DNA of 19,031 bases, from the NCBI GenBank assembly GCA_964424505.1, contig CAYRIQ010000013.1, forward strand, positions 1 through 19,031, in the 5' to 3' direction. This DNA comes from CAJBLF01 sp964424505 (lineage in GTDB: Bacteria; Patescibacteriota; Gracilibacteria; Absconditabacterales; Absconditicoccaceae). Position numbers and translations under genes: made by a program. The notes under the pieces were generated by a model. It had not been told where the DNA came from. It saw only the letters and a program-made list of their open reading frames with translations, and made no database searches. This document shows positions 1 through 8,772 of the stretch, piece by piece (the stretch's first letter is position 1; every line of letters begins with the position of its first letter).

Positions 1-10
1 ATAACAAATG

Positions 11-41
11 AAAGGAGTTTGTATTACAAACTCCTTTTTTT
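11..41 (+). terminator. Rho-independent terminator of a gene left of the window
   Basis: A perfect 12-bp stem, AAAGGAGTTTGT pairing with ACAAACTCCTTT around a 3-base loop, runs into seven T on the plus strand. On the minus strand only three T follow, so it most likely ends a plus-strand transcript that begins outside the window. Confidence 0.8.
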
Positions 42-60
42 ATAAAACATTTTTTTAATA

Positions 61-89
61 AAAAAAACTACCTGATCATAACCAGGTAG
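61..89 (-). terminator. Rho-independent terminator of the minus-strand RNA candidate
   Basis: Read on the minus strand, CTACCTG pairs with CAGGTAG around an 8-base loop and is followed at once by seven T. No protein gene lies between this site and the lemA terminator at 469-499. It therefore marks the 3' end of an independent non-coding transcript. Confidence 0.75.
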
Positions 90-450
90 CCGTCACTTTC
101 GGGGACGGCCTGCCTATTATCTATTAGGCTTACAGAATAAGTACTCCTCTACTTATTGTGTATGCCAAATAAATTTTAATGCCGTCTCCAAAGGTTTGAG
201 ATGCGAGCTTTTTACTTGGGTAAGCTACTAAGCTAGCGAACAAATCTTTAGAATACTAAGAGATTTGTAATCATAAGTATTAGTTCCCATATGGCTTAAC
301 TCATTTTTGTTATACAATATTTTTTGTTTACGACAAGAATTTATCCTTATATACCAAGAAAACAAAGAGATTATACAATTATCATATAGCTTTTCGTTAG
401 CACATGATGCAACAATAAGCAATATTTATATTGTCATATTTCAGTAATTA
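62..450 (-). ncRNA. candidate structured non-coding RNA, class unknown
   Basis: This interval of about 390 bases lies between a promoter-like site and a strong terminator and has no convincing protein gene. Its minus-strand transcript can form an H-type pseudoknot: 281-276 pairs with 257-252 (6 bp), and 267-261 pairs with 247-241 (7 bp). It also forms a long hairpin (166-159 with 134-127, one mismatch, continued by the perfect 8 bp 157-150 with 143-136) and a GC-rich hairpin (109-104 with 94-89). The arm at 109-104 could instead pair with GACGGC at 186-181, giving a possible alternative fold. Pseudoknots, size and a small open frame ending at a tandem TAG (codon at about 229) recall tmRNA. 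However, I find no T-arm sequence and no tRNA-like acceptor, so I do not assign it. A 64-codon frame starting with TTG at 422 runs through it but resembles no known protein. Confidence 0.5.
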
Positions 451-451
451 A

Positions 452-480
452 TATATAATTATACTATCAAAAAAGGTCAA
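452..480 (-). promoter_or_regulatory. possible promoter of the minus-strand RNA
   Basis: On the minus strand, TTGACC (480-475) is followed after 17 bases by TATATA (457-452). The -35 box coincides with the descending arm of the preceding terminator, and AT-rich DNA gives such matches easily, so this is tentative. Confidence 0.35.
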
Positions 481-499
481 GATACTAGTCCTGACCTTT
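469..499 (-). terminator. terminator downstream of lemA
   Basis: On the minus strand AAAGGTCA (499-492) pairs with TGACCTTT (479-472), an 8-bp stem followed by more T. It ends the transcript that includes lemA. A second perfect hairpin at 530-548 lies between it and the lemA stop codon. Confidence 0.75.
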
Positions 500-529
500 A
501 ATCATCTTTCGTTTCCTCATGAAAACGTT

Positions 530-548
530 CCCTCTTTGTTAAAGAGGG
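530..548. repeat. inverted repeat between lemA and its terminator
   Basis: CCCTCTTT and AAAGAGGG form a perfect 8-bp hairpin with a 3-base loop. It may be a first, weak terminator or a 3' stabilising hairpin of the lemA transcript. It is more GC-rich than its surroundings. Confidence 0.5.
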
Positions 549-566
549 TGAGGGTGATTCAATATC

Positions 567-1211
567 TTATTGCACAGTGGTTTCTGTATCAGTCCCTTCT
601 GTAGGGATGTTTTCTGGAGTAGTTGCAGGCATAGTACCAAAATCTACTATTGGAGCATTCTCTGCTCATTCTTTTGCTGCAAATTGTTCAGCTTTTTCAA
701 AACCAAACAAAGATGCTACTATATTTGCAGGAAATCTACGAATATAAATATTTAATGTATTTACTGTATCATTAAACTTTTTTCTTTCTACAGTAATTCT
801 ATTTTCTGTTCCTTCAAGTTGTGTCATAAGATCACGAAAAGCTTGAATAGATTGAAGTGTAGGATAACTTTCTACAACTGCCAATAACTTAGACAATGAA
901 GATGACACTTCCCCTTGTACTTTTTGAAATTTTGCAAGAGATACTGCATCGTTGATATCAACAGTAATCTTGGTAGCGTTTGCCCTAGCATTAACTACTC
1001 CAATCAATACACCACTTTCTTGTGCAGCAGCACCTTTTACAGTATTCACTAAATTGGGAATAATATCTAATCTTCTCTGGTATACATTTTCTACTTGCGA
1101 CCACGCAGTTTTTACAGATTCATCAAGCTGTACTATCGTATTGTATTTGCCGACTATAAAGACTCAAGCAATAACTACGACAGCCAAGACAATAAATAAT
1201 GTTTTTTTCAT
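567..1211 (-). CDS. lemA: LemA family membrane protein
   Basis: This encodes 214 residues when UGA is read as glycine, and ends in TAA. Residues 4-20 form a single N-terminal membrane helix. It is followed by the diagnostic LemA core: YNTIVQLDESV, AWSQVENVYQRR, DIIPNLVNTVKG, then the helical stretch with IQAFRDLMTQLEGTENRI and IYIRRFP. A Pro/Thr-rich tail of about 35 residues follows. In-frame TGA falls inside the membrane helix and just before the tail. LemA proteins are small, membrane-anchored, helical-bundle proteins of unsettled function. They often sit beside TPM-domain proteins, as here: the TPM gene lies two genes upstream, and the gap to the preceding gene is 10 bases. Family assignment is secure. 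The biochemical role is not known. Confidence 0.95.
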
Positions 1212-1221
1212 GGAAAATAAA

Positions 1222-1857
1222 TTATAAAGTAAAATTGTTTATTTTTGTACATACCTCAGAAAGGTAATGGTGTACATCATTGATAAGCATAGAAATTTTA
1301 GCATCTTCTATCTTATTGTCTATAAGATAATAAAACATCTGACTATTACAAGACAAAGCAATATCAAAAAATGATAGCAATTCTTTAGTATCTTTTGGAA
1401 TAATAATGCTAGGATGCTTTAAATAAAGCACTCATTCCCATAAAATTTGCATACCAGAGACAAGACGTTTCAAAAATTCTTTACCAGAACGACAAGAAAG
1501 ATAATCCTCCCTAAGTTGAATACGTTTATTGCGAATTTCAAGTTCAATCGCAGATCTAAGATCAGAAATAGTAAATTGAAGGAGCGACAATACATCATTA
1601 CCAGAAAAAAGTGTTGAATGGTTTTTTATATGCAAGAGTTTTAGACAGAAGACGTCACTACCCTCATGTATGTCATCTTGTGTCAACAATATAAAATGTT
1701 CATTAACAAAAAGTTTCCTTAAAGAATCTAGGAAAACAAAATCAATCTCTTTGACAATAAGTACAGGAATAGTTTCATTACTTTTTTCATATAGATAAAG
1801 AGATATCAATCAATCTTTATATATATCGACAATACGTTGAAGTTTTTTTGTAGTCAT
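1222..1857 (-). CDS. uncharacterised protein between TPM and LemA genes
   Basis: This encodes 211 residues with two UGA-coded glycines and ends in TAA, 10 bases before lemA. I do not recognise it securely. The start at 1857 gives MTTKKLQRIVDIYKDG and lies 33 bases after the TPM gene. The middle reads like a nucleotidyltransferase-fold protein seen beside LemA/TPM genes: a predicted beta strand (PVLIVKEIDFVFLDSL), an acidic stretch (LTQDDIHEGSDVF), then SDLRSAIELEIRNKRIQLRE, and a mostly helical C-terminal half. There is no signal peptide or membrane segment. A role together with the two neighbouring membrane proteins is inferred only from the tight operon. The nucleotidyltransferase resemblance comes from memory of the pattern and needs a profile search. 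Confidence 0.75.
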
Positions 1858-1890
1858 ATAATAAATATGATTAAAAAAATAAAGCAAAAA

Positions 1891-2784
1891 TTACCAAGAG
1901 CCAGAAGATCCTCCACCACCAAAACTTCCACCTCAAAAGCCACCAAAACCTGAACTACCTCATCACAATGAACCACCTCAAAGTCAACCAAATCGAATAC
2001 CAGGTCAACGAGATCCCATATTACCAAACAATGCAAAAAGAATACCCAATAATAAAGCAATATATGAAAGGAATAATGAGACAACAAAACTAGCCAAAAA
2101 CCAAGTAAACAACAAAGATAGAACTCATCAAACAACGAAATATATCCATCGTCCATATTTTTTCATCTTTCTTTTTTTGCCCACAGAAGGTACAGTAACC
2201 CAACGACCAAAAGCTGATATTATGAAAAAACATAGTAATATAAATCCTAAATTATCTTTATTAGAAGAACTATTGCTTGTTGTAACTTGTGAATATTTGT
2301 GTACTATTGTAGGATCTTTTTGGATATATCCAAGCACATCATTTAGCATTTCAGCAACACCTTGATAATAATTTTCTTCTCTAAAATTTGGCGGAAAACG
2401 AGCTTCACCTATGCCTTTTGTAGCAAGATCAGGCAATGTCCCCTCCAAGCCATATCCTACCTGAATAGACCACTTTCTATCATCAACAGCAATCAAAAGC
2501 AACAAACCATTATCCTGACCTTTCTTTCCAATTCATCGCTTATTTCACACATCAACTGCTGCGAGATTGATATCATCATCAACCGTAGGGACAACTAAGA
2601 TAGCTATTTCTATACTCGTAGTTTTTTGTATTTCTTCTATTTTTGCAGTTAAATCAGCTTTTTGTGTTTCAGAAAATACTCCGACTTTGTCAGTTACATA
2701 TCCCTCATAGTTTGGGATAGTAAATCCACAAACTATTCAAAACAAAGATACAAATAGGAGACTCTTTAAAATAGACCTTAACAT
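1891..2784 (-). CDS. TPM-domain membrane protein (YgcG family)
   Basis: This encodes 297 residues. Residues 1-20 form a signal peptide or first membrane helix. Residues 24-155 are a TPM domain: the start pattern TIPNYEGYVTDKVGVFSE, then TTSIEIAILVVPT, DNGLLLLIAVDDRKWSIQVGYG-type core, and GIGEARFPPNF. Hydrophobic stretches follow at about 180-193 and 215-255. The protein ends in the classic glycine/serine tail (GGGSFGGGGSSGSW-like). Many tail glycines are written as TGA, including TGA TGA pairs, so a standard-code reading destroys the gene. TPM proteins face the envelope side and have been linked to photosystem repair in plants and to phosphatase-like activity. Their bacterial role is unclear. 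The gene lies 23 bases after the Nudix gene and belongs to the dnaB-to-lemA series. Confidence 0.93.
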
Positions 2785-2807
2785 ATTAAGATACACTATA
2801 TAAAATC

Positions 2808-3197
2808 TTATTTTATATATCAATCCATAATAAGTGTTGATATAATTTCTTGAGTTATTGAAGACAATTTAAGTAATTCAAAATCTTTTATATATTTTGC
2901 CTCTTCTATTTCACCCGAATGCGATAGTATTCATGATAATAGTTGAGCAAAATATGTTTTTACTTCAACTTGTTTTCAAGAAAAAGGTGTTATTCAATTA
3001 AATGTTTTATAAGGAACTATGGTGCTTTCATTAAGTTTAGCTCAATGTAGTTCTTCTCAAATTTCTCTAAATAAAGCATCTATTTCATATTCTCAATCAT
3101 TAGTTTTTCATCATGGCAATATCCATGTATCTTTTTTTCTAGTCAGTAAAATTCACAAATCTGAATCTATAATTATCGCATCAACAACAGTCTTCAT
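2808..3197 (-). CDS. Nudix hydrolase (MutT-like)
   Basis: This 129-residue gene is invisible in a standard-code translation because it contains about a dozen UGA-coded glycines. The start ATG at 3197 gives MKTVVDAIIIDSDLGILLTR. The Nudix box spans residues 30-52: G30, E36, R44-E45 and E48-E49 match the GX5EX7REUXEE pattern, preceded by the usual ILPGGK in which both glycines are TGA. The final glycine of the box is replaced by histidine, with glycine one residue later. Nudix enzymes cleave nucleoside diphosphates linked to another group. The substrate cannot be read from sequence. Its length is typical of the small cytosolic members. It lies 48 bases after dnaB and 23 before the TPM gene, so it is probably co-transcribed with dnaB. 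Confidence 0.9.
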
Positions 3198-3245
3198 AAT
3201 TATCTGGTATACAATAAAAATATATAAATGTTAATGTGTTCCATT

Positions 3246-4592
3246 TTATCTACTCTTCAACTCACTAAATTTCATAATTTCTTTTTCAAAATATAATTCT
3301 GATTCTCCAACAGGGCCATTTCTATTTTTTCTCAAACAAATATCTGTCAATCATTTTTTATCTGTATCGGGATCATAATAATCTTCTCTATGAAGCATAA
3401 CCACAGAATCAGCATCTTGTTCTATAGCTCCAGATTCTCTCAAATCAGAAAGCTGTGGTTTTTTATCAACTCTTTTTTCGACTTCACGAGAAAGCTGTGA
3501 TAGTGCCATAATAGGTATTTCAAGTTCTCTAGCAAGTTCTTTAAGCCCTCTAGAGATTTCAGAAATTTCTTGAACTCTATTGCCAGAATACCCAGAATTA
3601 CTTCCACTCATTAGCTGAAGATAATCAATAATAACCATATCAAGGGCATTTTTTTCTATCTTGAGTCTTCTAATTTTTGATTTCAATTCAGGAATAGTAG
3701 TTGATCATTTATCATCAATAAAAATATTTGTCTCAGACAATACTTCCATAGCATCTCCCATCATAGTAAAATCTTCTGTATCTAGTTGTCATTTAGATAT
3801 TTTCCACATAGGGATACCAGAAACCATAGACAAAACTCTATCTGCAATTTGTTCTGAGCTCATTTCCAAAGAAAAAAAAGCAATACTTTTTTTTTGATCA
3901 ACAGCCATATTTTTAAGTAAATTTAGCGCAAATGCGGTCTTACCCATACTTGGACGAGCAGCCAAAATGACAAGTTCAGCAGGCTTAAAACCACCAAGCA
4001 TATCATCAAGTCCATAATACCCAGAAAAGACTTTTTTTTCATGCATTTTTTCTGGATGATCTACAATATCCATATACTCCTCCACTCTTTTATTTAATAT
4101 TTCTCAAATAGAATGTATTTTTTCAGATACATTGTTTTGTGTCAGATCAAATACTCTTTTTTCAATATCTTGAAGCACTTGTAAAGTGTCTTTTTGCTCA
4201 TAAACATCTCCAATGATTTTTTGTGATGTTTTGAGTATATTTCTTAAAATAGATTTTTCTTTGACAATTTTAATGTACTCAGGACATGAGGAAGTACTTA
4301 ATAAAAAACTAGAAAGTTCATAAAGATAGTCAGTTCAACCTATAGCATCCAAAACAGTATCTTTTGATAGTTGATCAGCTAATGTTACTACATCAATAGT
4401 TTTACGAGCAGTCCAAAGTTTTTTGATACTTTGATAAATAGTAAAGTGTTCTCTTTGATAAAAGTCTTCAGGTATAAGTCAGATACCATCATAATAATAC
4501 ATCAATTCATTATCCATCAAAACCCCACCAAGAGCACCTTTTTCTGCATCAATATTATGTGGAGGCAATTTAATATCTTCTAAACTCACCAT
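3246..4592 (-). CDS. dnaB: replicative DNA helicase DnaB
   Basis: This encodes 448 residues, the normal length. The N-terminal helical domain starts with KLPPHNIDAEKGALGGVLMD and continues through LDAIGGTDYLYEL. A linker leads to the RecA-like motor. Walker A is ARPSMGKT with Lys218 and Thr219; the Walker B region is VIIDYLQLM near 319-328. LSQLSREVEKR and LRESGAIEQDAD are the later DnaB motifs. The start at 4592 is chosen because family members begin just before this PPHN segment. A longer frame from 4664 would add a hydrophobic stretch unlike DnaB. No intein is present. It is probably first in a run with Nudix, TPM, the unknown protein and lemA. The codons for residues about 78-84 (4341-4360) are complementary to the P3 loop of the RNase P RNA in this window. 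Confidence 0.97.
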
Positions 4593-4855
4593 ACTAAAAT
4601 ATATTAAAAGATTAAAAGACTTCAAAAATGAAAATATCATGTATCCCAACCAACTAAGGTACAAGTTTTTTTTAATGTTTTAATTTTGTAATTTTTTAAT
4701 CGTTCAATACAAGAGAAAATGTAAAAATATAGGTAAGAACCATATTTTTAACAATATTTGAACATTGTTTTAACAATACAATACAGGTCTGAATTTTAAA
4801 AAACTCACACAAATAGCAAAAAAAACAGTAATAATGATTTCATCCTTCCTCAATT
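4593..4855. other. AT-rich intergenic region upstream of dnaB
   Basis: These 263 bases lie between the TPR gene and dnaB, both on the minus strand. I see no protein gene. An inverted repeat AACAAT...ATTGTT around 4750-4770, followed by another AACAAT, may form a small hairpin. The region should hold the dnaB promoter, but no match stands out from the AT-rich background. Confidence 0.4.
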
Positions 4856-5746
4856 TTATTCAACAGCCAATTCTTTTAATCGTTTTTTTGCTTTTTCATT
4901 GGATGGCTCATATTCCAAAACTCTAAAATAATATTTTTTTGCATTATCAATATCTCATTCTTCTGTATAAAGATCAGCAAGCGTAAGCATATAAGCTGAA
5001 TTTGTAGGTCTAAGCTTTATTACTTTTTCCATTTCCATAATAGCATCATGCTTTCTATCTGTATTGTACAACAGCTCCACCATACTTATATAATATTTGG
5101 GATTGGATGGATTGATAGTAATTGCCTTTTGAATAAGTAACTCAGCTACATCAAAATCACTAGAGGTAAGATAAATTTCTCAAATTTGCCAAATAGCTTT
5201 ATGATCTTTTGGATCCATCTCAACAATTTTTTTGAGAATAGGTAATGCTTTTTTATAATTACCCATTGTAAAATACAAATCTGCTAATAATTTATTAAGA
5301 TCTTTATCTTCAGAATCAATAGCCAATCATTCAATAATTTTTTTTTCATATTCTTCAAATCTTCATTCTTTTCTAAAGCCTAAAGCATCATAAATAATTT
5401 TTTCAAGCATTTTTTTTCTTTTTATAAGCATTACTCTATCTTCTTCTACATGAGGGACAGGAGTATGCTGTATAATAACATCATCGTCATCAACATTTGT
5501 ATGTGAAGATAAAATTTTTGGTTTAGACTTACGCACATATGAAAATAGTAAAGGGAACTTGGTAGTATATAGATACATGAATTCTTTTTTACACTTTACC
5601 AATGCATCAAAAGAATCTATTTTCCCCAGTAAATGAGAGAGCTTTCTCAAAATTTTTTTTGAAAAAAAGAAAGAAACAATTCCAATAGGCAAAGAAATAA
5701 TAATTACCGTAAGAAACATCCACACTATTACTGATATTTTCAACAT
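4856..5746 (-). CDS. membrane-anchored tetratricopeptide repeat protein
   Basis: This encodes 296 residues. An N-terminal membrane helix (about residues 5-28, rich in V, I and F) is followed by a basic patch and a charged region of about 100 residues. From about 125 to the end there are repeated 34-residue helical pairs of TPR type: LADLYFTMGNYKKALPILKKI, IGEIYLTSSDFDVAELLIQKA, MVELLYNTDRKHDAIMEMEKV and LADLYTEEGDIDNAKKYYFRV-like units. The units keep the usual small and aromatic residues, and each ends near a proline (DP, NP, RP or EP). The TPR part should face the cytoplasm and act as a protein-binding scaffold; the partner is unknown. Two TGA codons are in frame. It lies 46 bases after ricT, consistent with an ftsH-ricT-TPR transcript. 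Confidence 0.88.
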
Positions 5747-5792
5747 GAGATATATAATATATGATAAATAGTATTAAATGAGGAATAACTGA

Positions 5793-6677
5793 TTATGGTG
5801 AGACAACATCGTCTTTATTTGTCGGAGTATTATGTTTGTGAGAAGATGGTAATTTTATTTTTTCTATAGTAGTATATGGTATTCTAACCGTAATTCCCTC
5901 CTTAGTTCTTACAGTCACATCACCATTCATAATATTAAATGAAAACACGGTGCCACAAACTTCGCATCAAGTATTTTCAATATATGATCATTTTGGCGGA
6001 AATTTTTTACTCTCTGTTATATATGTTTCCAACTCATAAATTAATGAACATTTCAATTTTCCACATCTTCATTTTAATCTTTCTATATCCCTTCCTTCTA
6101 AATTTTGTAACACAATATTTTCTATCTCTACACTTGGCAAAGGTCTAGAACTTTTACAACACAAATGAATACCATTACATCAGATAATACAATCAGTTCC
6201 AGGGGACATTTTAATCATATCTCTAGCTCCTATTTGGAACAAAAAAATATTTTTACCAAGTTCTTGTCTAAATTCCTTAACAAAATCAGTAAACACATAT
6301 CTCCCCTCAGAATAAAAATAAAAATAAAGTTGATCACCAAAAACTTGATATCTAGCCGTCACAGGAATAGAATCAGGGAAATTTTTTTTAAATAATTTTT
6401 TGAATAATGGAAAAATATCTAAAGCTAATTTTTGTTGTTCATCAAAGAAATCTTTATCACTACCTTCAAGTACCTTTTGAAATATTCATTGTCTATCAGT
6501 AATTATTTCATGGCCAATATATGTTCAAACAGTTTGTTTACTTATTCAGGTTTGATCTACAGAAGAATATATGATTTTATCTCAAGATTTAAGTTTTAAA
6601 AAAATCTCATCCGCGACTCAAGTAACTAAGACATTTTTATTGGTATATCGATCCAATACATATGCATTTTTTGCCAT
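5793..6677 (-). CDS. ricT: PSP1-domain protein RicT (YaaT)
   Basis: This encodes 294 residues, close to the usual RicT length, with about nine UGA-coded glycines. The PSP1 C-terminal domain is clear: YFYSEGRYVFTDFVKEF, FQIGARDMIK, then DCIIGCNGIHLCC (Cys163, 167, 173, 174) and GRCGKLKCSLIYE (Cys205, 210). In RicT homologues these cysteines take part in iron-sulfur binding. The Bacillus protein works with RicA and RicF in mRNA maturation by RNase Y and in competence and sporulation; no RicA or RicF is in this window. Residues 238-241 add a CEVC pair in place of the usual hinge, and the last 20 residues are polar. The start at 6677 gives MAKNAYVLDRYTNKN. The gap to ftsH is 39 bases, so the two are probably co-transcribed. 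Confidence 0.92.
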
Positions 6678-6716
6678 ATTTCAGTATAAAGTATAAAGTC
6701 ATTTATGTCATTTTGT

Positions 6717-8612
6717 TTAAGCTTTAGATTTTAATTTTTTAGCCTTTGACGTAGCAAAGTTGGTAATCATAGACTCAAATTCTTCTTTAGTAAGATATTC
6801 TTTATCCAAAAGAACAACAGAAAGTTTTGTAATCAATTGTTTATGCGCAATAATAATTTTTTTCGACTGTTGGTAACACTCCGCAATATATTTTTTGATT
6901 TTTTCATCAATAATCTGTGCAGTTTTTTCGCTATATGTCTTAAACATTTTATAGTCATCAATATTTTTGTCTATATAAGAGACAGTCCCAAGATCCTTAT
7001 CCATACCATATCTTACAAGCATATTGGTAATAATGTCAGTAGCTTTTTCAAAATCATTTGAAGCTCAAGTAGTGATATTATCTACACCAAAAAACACTTC
7101 TTCAGCCGCTCTTCCTCAAAGTAATGAAATAACTTCATCCAAAAATTTAGACTTTGAAGATAAATACATATCTTCATTTGGAGTAATCCAAGTAACACCA
7201 AGTGCATGCCCTCTACGGACAATAGATATTTTTTCAACAGGATCTGCATTTGGCAATAAATGAGACGTAATTGCATGCCCAAGCTCATGAAAAGCTATAA
7301 TATTTTTTTCTTGTTCTTTCATTGAGCCAACCTTTTTTTCTGGACCCATAATCACTTTTTCTAAAGCATATTCAAAATCATTCTGACTCAAGACACTTCT
7401 ATTTTCCTTAGCTTCTTTGAGTGCAGCTTCATTGACGATATTCTCGATATCAGCTCACACCAATCCACTAGTCCTCTTAGCCAACGAAGGAACATTTATC
7501 GTTGTATCCAACTTTTTTCCTTTGAGATAATATTCAAAAATCAAAAGTCTTTCTTCATACGTAGGCTCAGATACATAGACTTTTCTATCAAATCTTCCAG
7601 CTCTCATCAATGCAGGATCTAATATATCAGGTCTATTGGTCGCAGCCATAACAATAATATTGGTCGTATTGTCAAACCCATCCATTTCTGTCAAAATCTG
7701 ATTTAATGTCTGTTCTTGTTCTTGATGTCATCATGTAGATCACACTCATCTTTTTTTCCCAATTGCATCTATTTCATCGATAAATATAATAGCTCTACCA
7801 GCAGCTTTTGCCTTACCAAAAAGCTCTCTTACTTTAGCCGCTCACATTCCAACCAACATTTCCATAAATTCAGATCATGAAACAGAAAAAAATGCTACAT
7901 TAGATTCTCCAGCTACTGCCCTAGCCAACAATGTTTTTCAAGATCATGGCTGACCAAATAGCAATACTCACTTTGGATGTCTAGCACCTACTTTTTGATA
8001 TTTTAAAGGATTTTTGAGATAGTCTACAATTTCTGAAAGTTCCATTTTTACTTCATCCATACCTGCTACATCAGAAAATTTAGTTTTCATAGTTTTGGAA
8101 GTATTAAGTTTACCAGCCTTGACACTAAAAGGAAATCAACCTCAACCTTTTGGCATAGCGAACTTAAATACTAACAAAAGAATTACAAAAAATATCAACA
8201 TAGGTCATATATCTCATAAAAGTGTAGACAACCATGATTTTTCATTAAATTTTACTTCCAATATCACAGGACCAACGATAGATATTCATAAATCTTTAAG
8301 CGATGTACCTATAGGTTTTTTAGTTTCAAATATTTGTACATATTGTTGAACAAGACGTTTATTGATACTCATAAAAGAAAGCGAAGATCATGTCTCTAAA
8401 TATTTATATCATTTAAGTAAAGTTTCATCTTCCAAAACTATTTTAGAAAAAGTTCATGAAGTATAATTTTTCAAAAAATCATTGAGTGAAATAGTTTTTG
8501 TTTCACGGACAACTTCTACAACATTGCTTTGTACATTTAGTGTTTTATATGTCTGGATAGCTCATGTAATCAAAAGAACAAACGCCAATATAAACCAAAA
8601 TCATTTTTTCAT
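6717..8612 (-). CDS. ftsH: ATP-dependent zinc metalloprotease FtsH
   Basis: This encodes 631 residues. A membrane helix at 5-20, an extracytoplasmic domain and a second helix at about 137-153 are followed by an AAA ATPase. Walker A is GQPGSGKT with Lys226; two of its glycines are TGA codons. Walker B is IFIDEID with Asp279 and Glu280. The second region of homology includes MAATNRPDILDPALMRAGRFDR. The protease part carries the zinc site HELGH (442-446; the common form is HEAGH) and TTGASND, whose aspartate is the third zinc ligand. The C-terminal tail after the protease domain is short and lysine-rich. FtsH removes damaged membrane and regulatory proteins. It is transcribed away from recG and probably leads ricT and the TPR gene. 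Confidence 0.97.
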
Positions 8613-8649
8613 ACTACAAAAAAAATAGTAAATAAAATACTTCGTATCA

Positions 8650-8677
8650 AGTATAGTAAATATAAATCTAATTTCAA
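8650..8677 (-). promoter_or_regulatory. sigma-70-type promoter for ftsH
   Basis: On the minus strand TTGAAA (8677-8672), 16 bases, then TATACT (8655-8650). The predicted start leaves a leader of about 30 bases before the ftsH ATG. It lies in the divergent region facing the recG promoter. Confidence 0.55.
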
Positions 8678-8722
8678 TGTATAAACCCAAAAATAAAGAA
8701 ACAGATTGAAAACGTCGAAAAA

Positions 8723-8750
8723 TTGACTACATATATATGCAATATACAAT
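8723..8750 (+). promoter_or_regulatory. sigma-70-type promoter for recG
   Basis: TTGACT (8723-8728), 16 bases, then TACAAT (8745-8750). The start of transcription near 8757 would fall after the upstream ATG at 8737 and before the ATG at 8773. This supports the latter as the true recG start. Confidence 0.55.
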
Positions 8751-8772
8751 TATCACATATTTTTCAACCATC

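Noticed and set aside
62..450. tmRNA (ssrA) on the minus strand
   Set aside because: Size, pseudoknot and a small open frame ending at TAG TAG fit, but there is no GGTTCRA T-arm and no pairing acceptor ends. The tag would end in SLA, not the usual LAA or similar. Kept as an unknown RNA.
3019..3234. 71-residue plus-strand frame
   Set aside because: It is the shadow of the Nudix gene on the other strand; the Nudix box is unmistakable once UGA is read as glycine.
8737..8772. Earlier recG start at 8737
   Set aside because: The added residues (MQYTIITYFSTI) do not belong to RecG, and the best promoter would start transcription downstream of this ATG.
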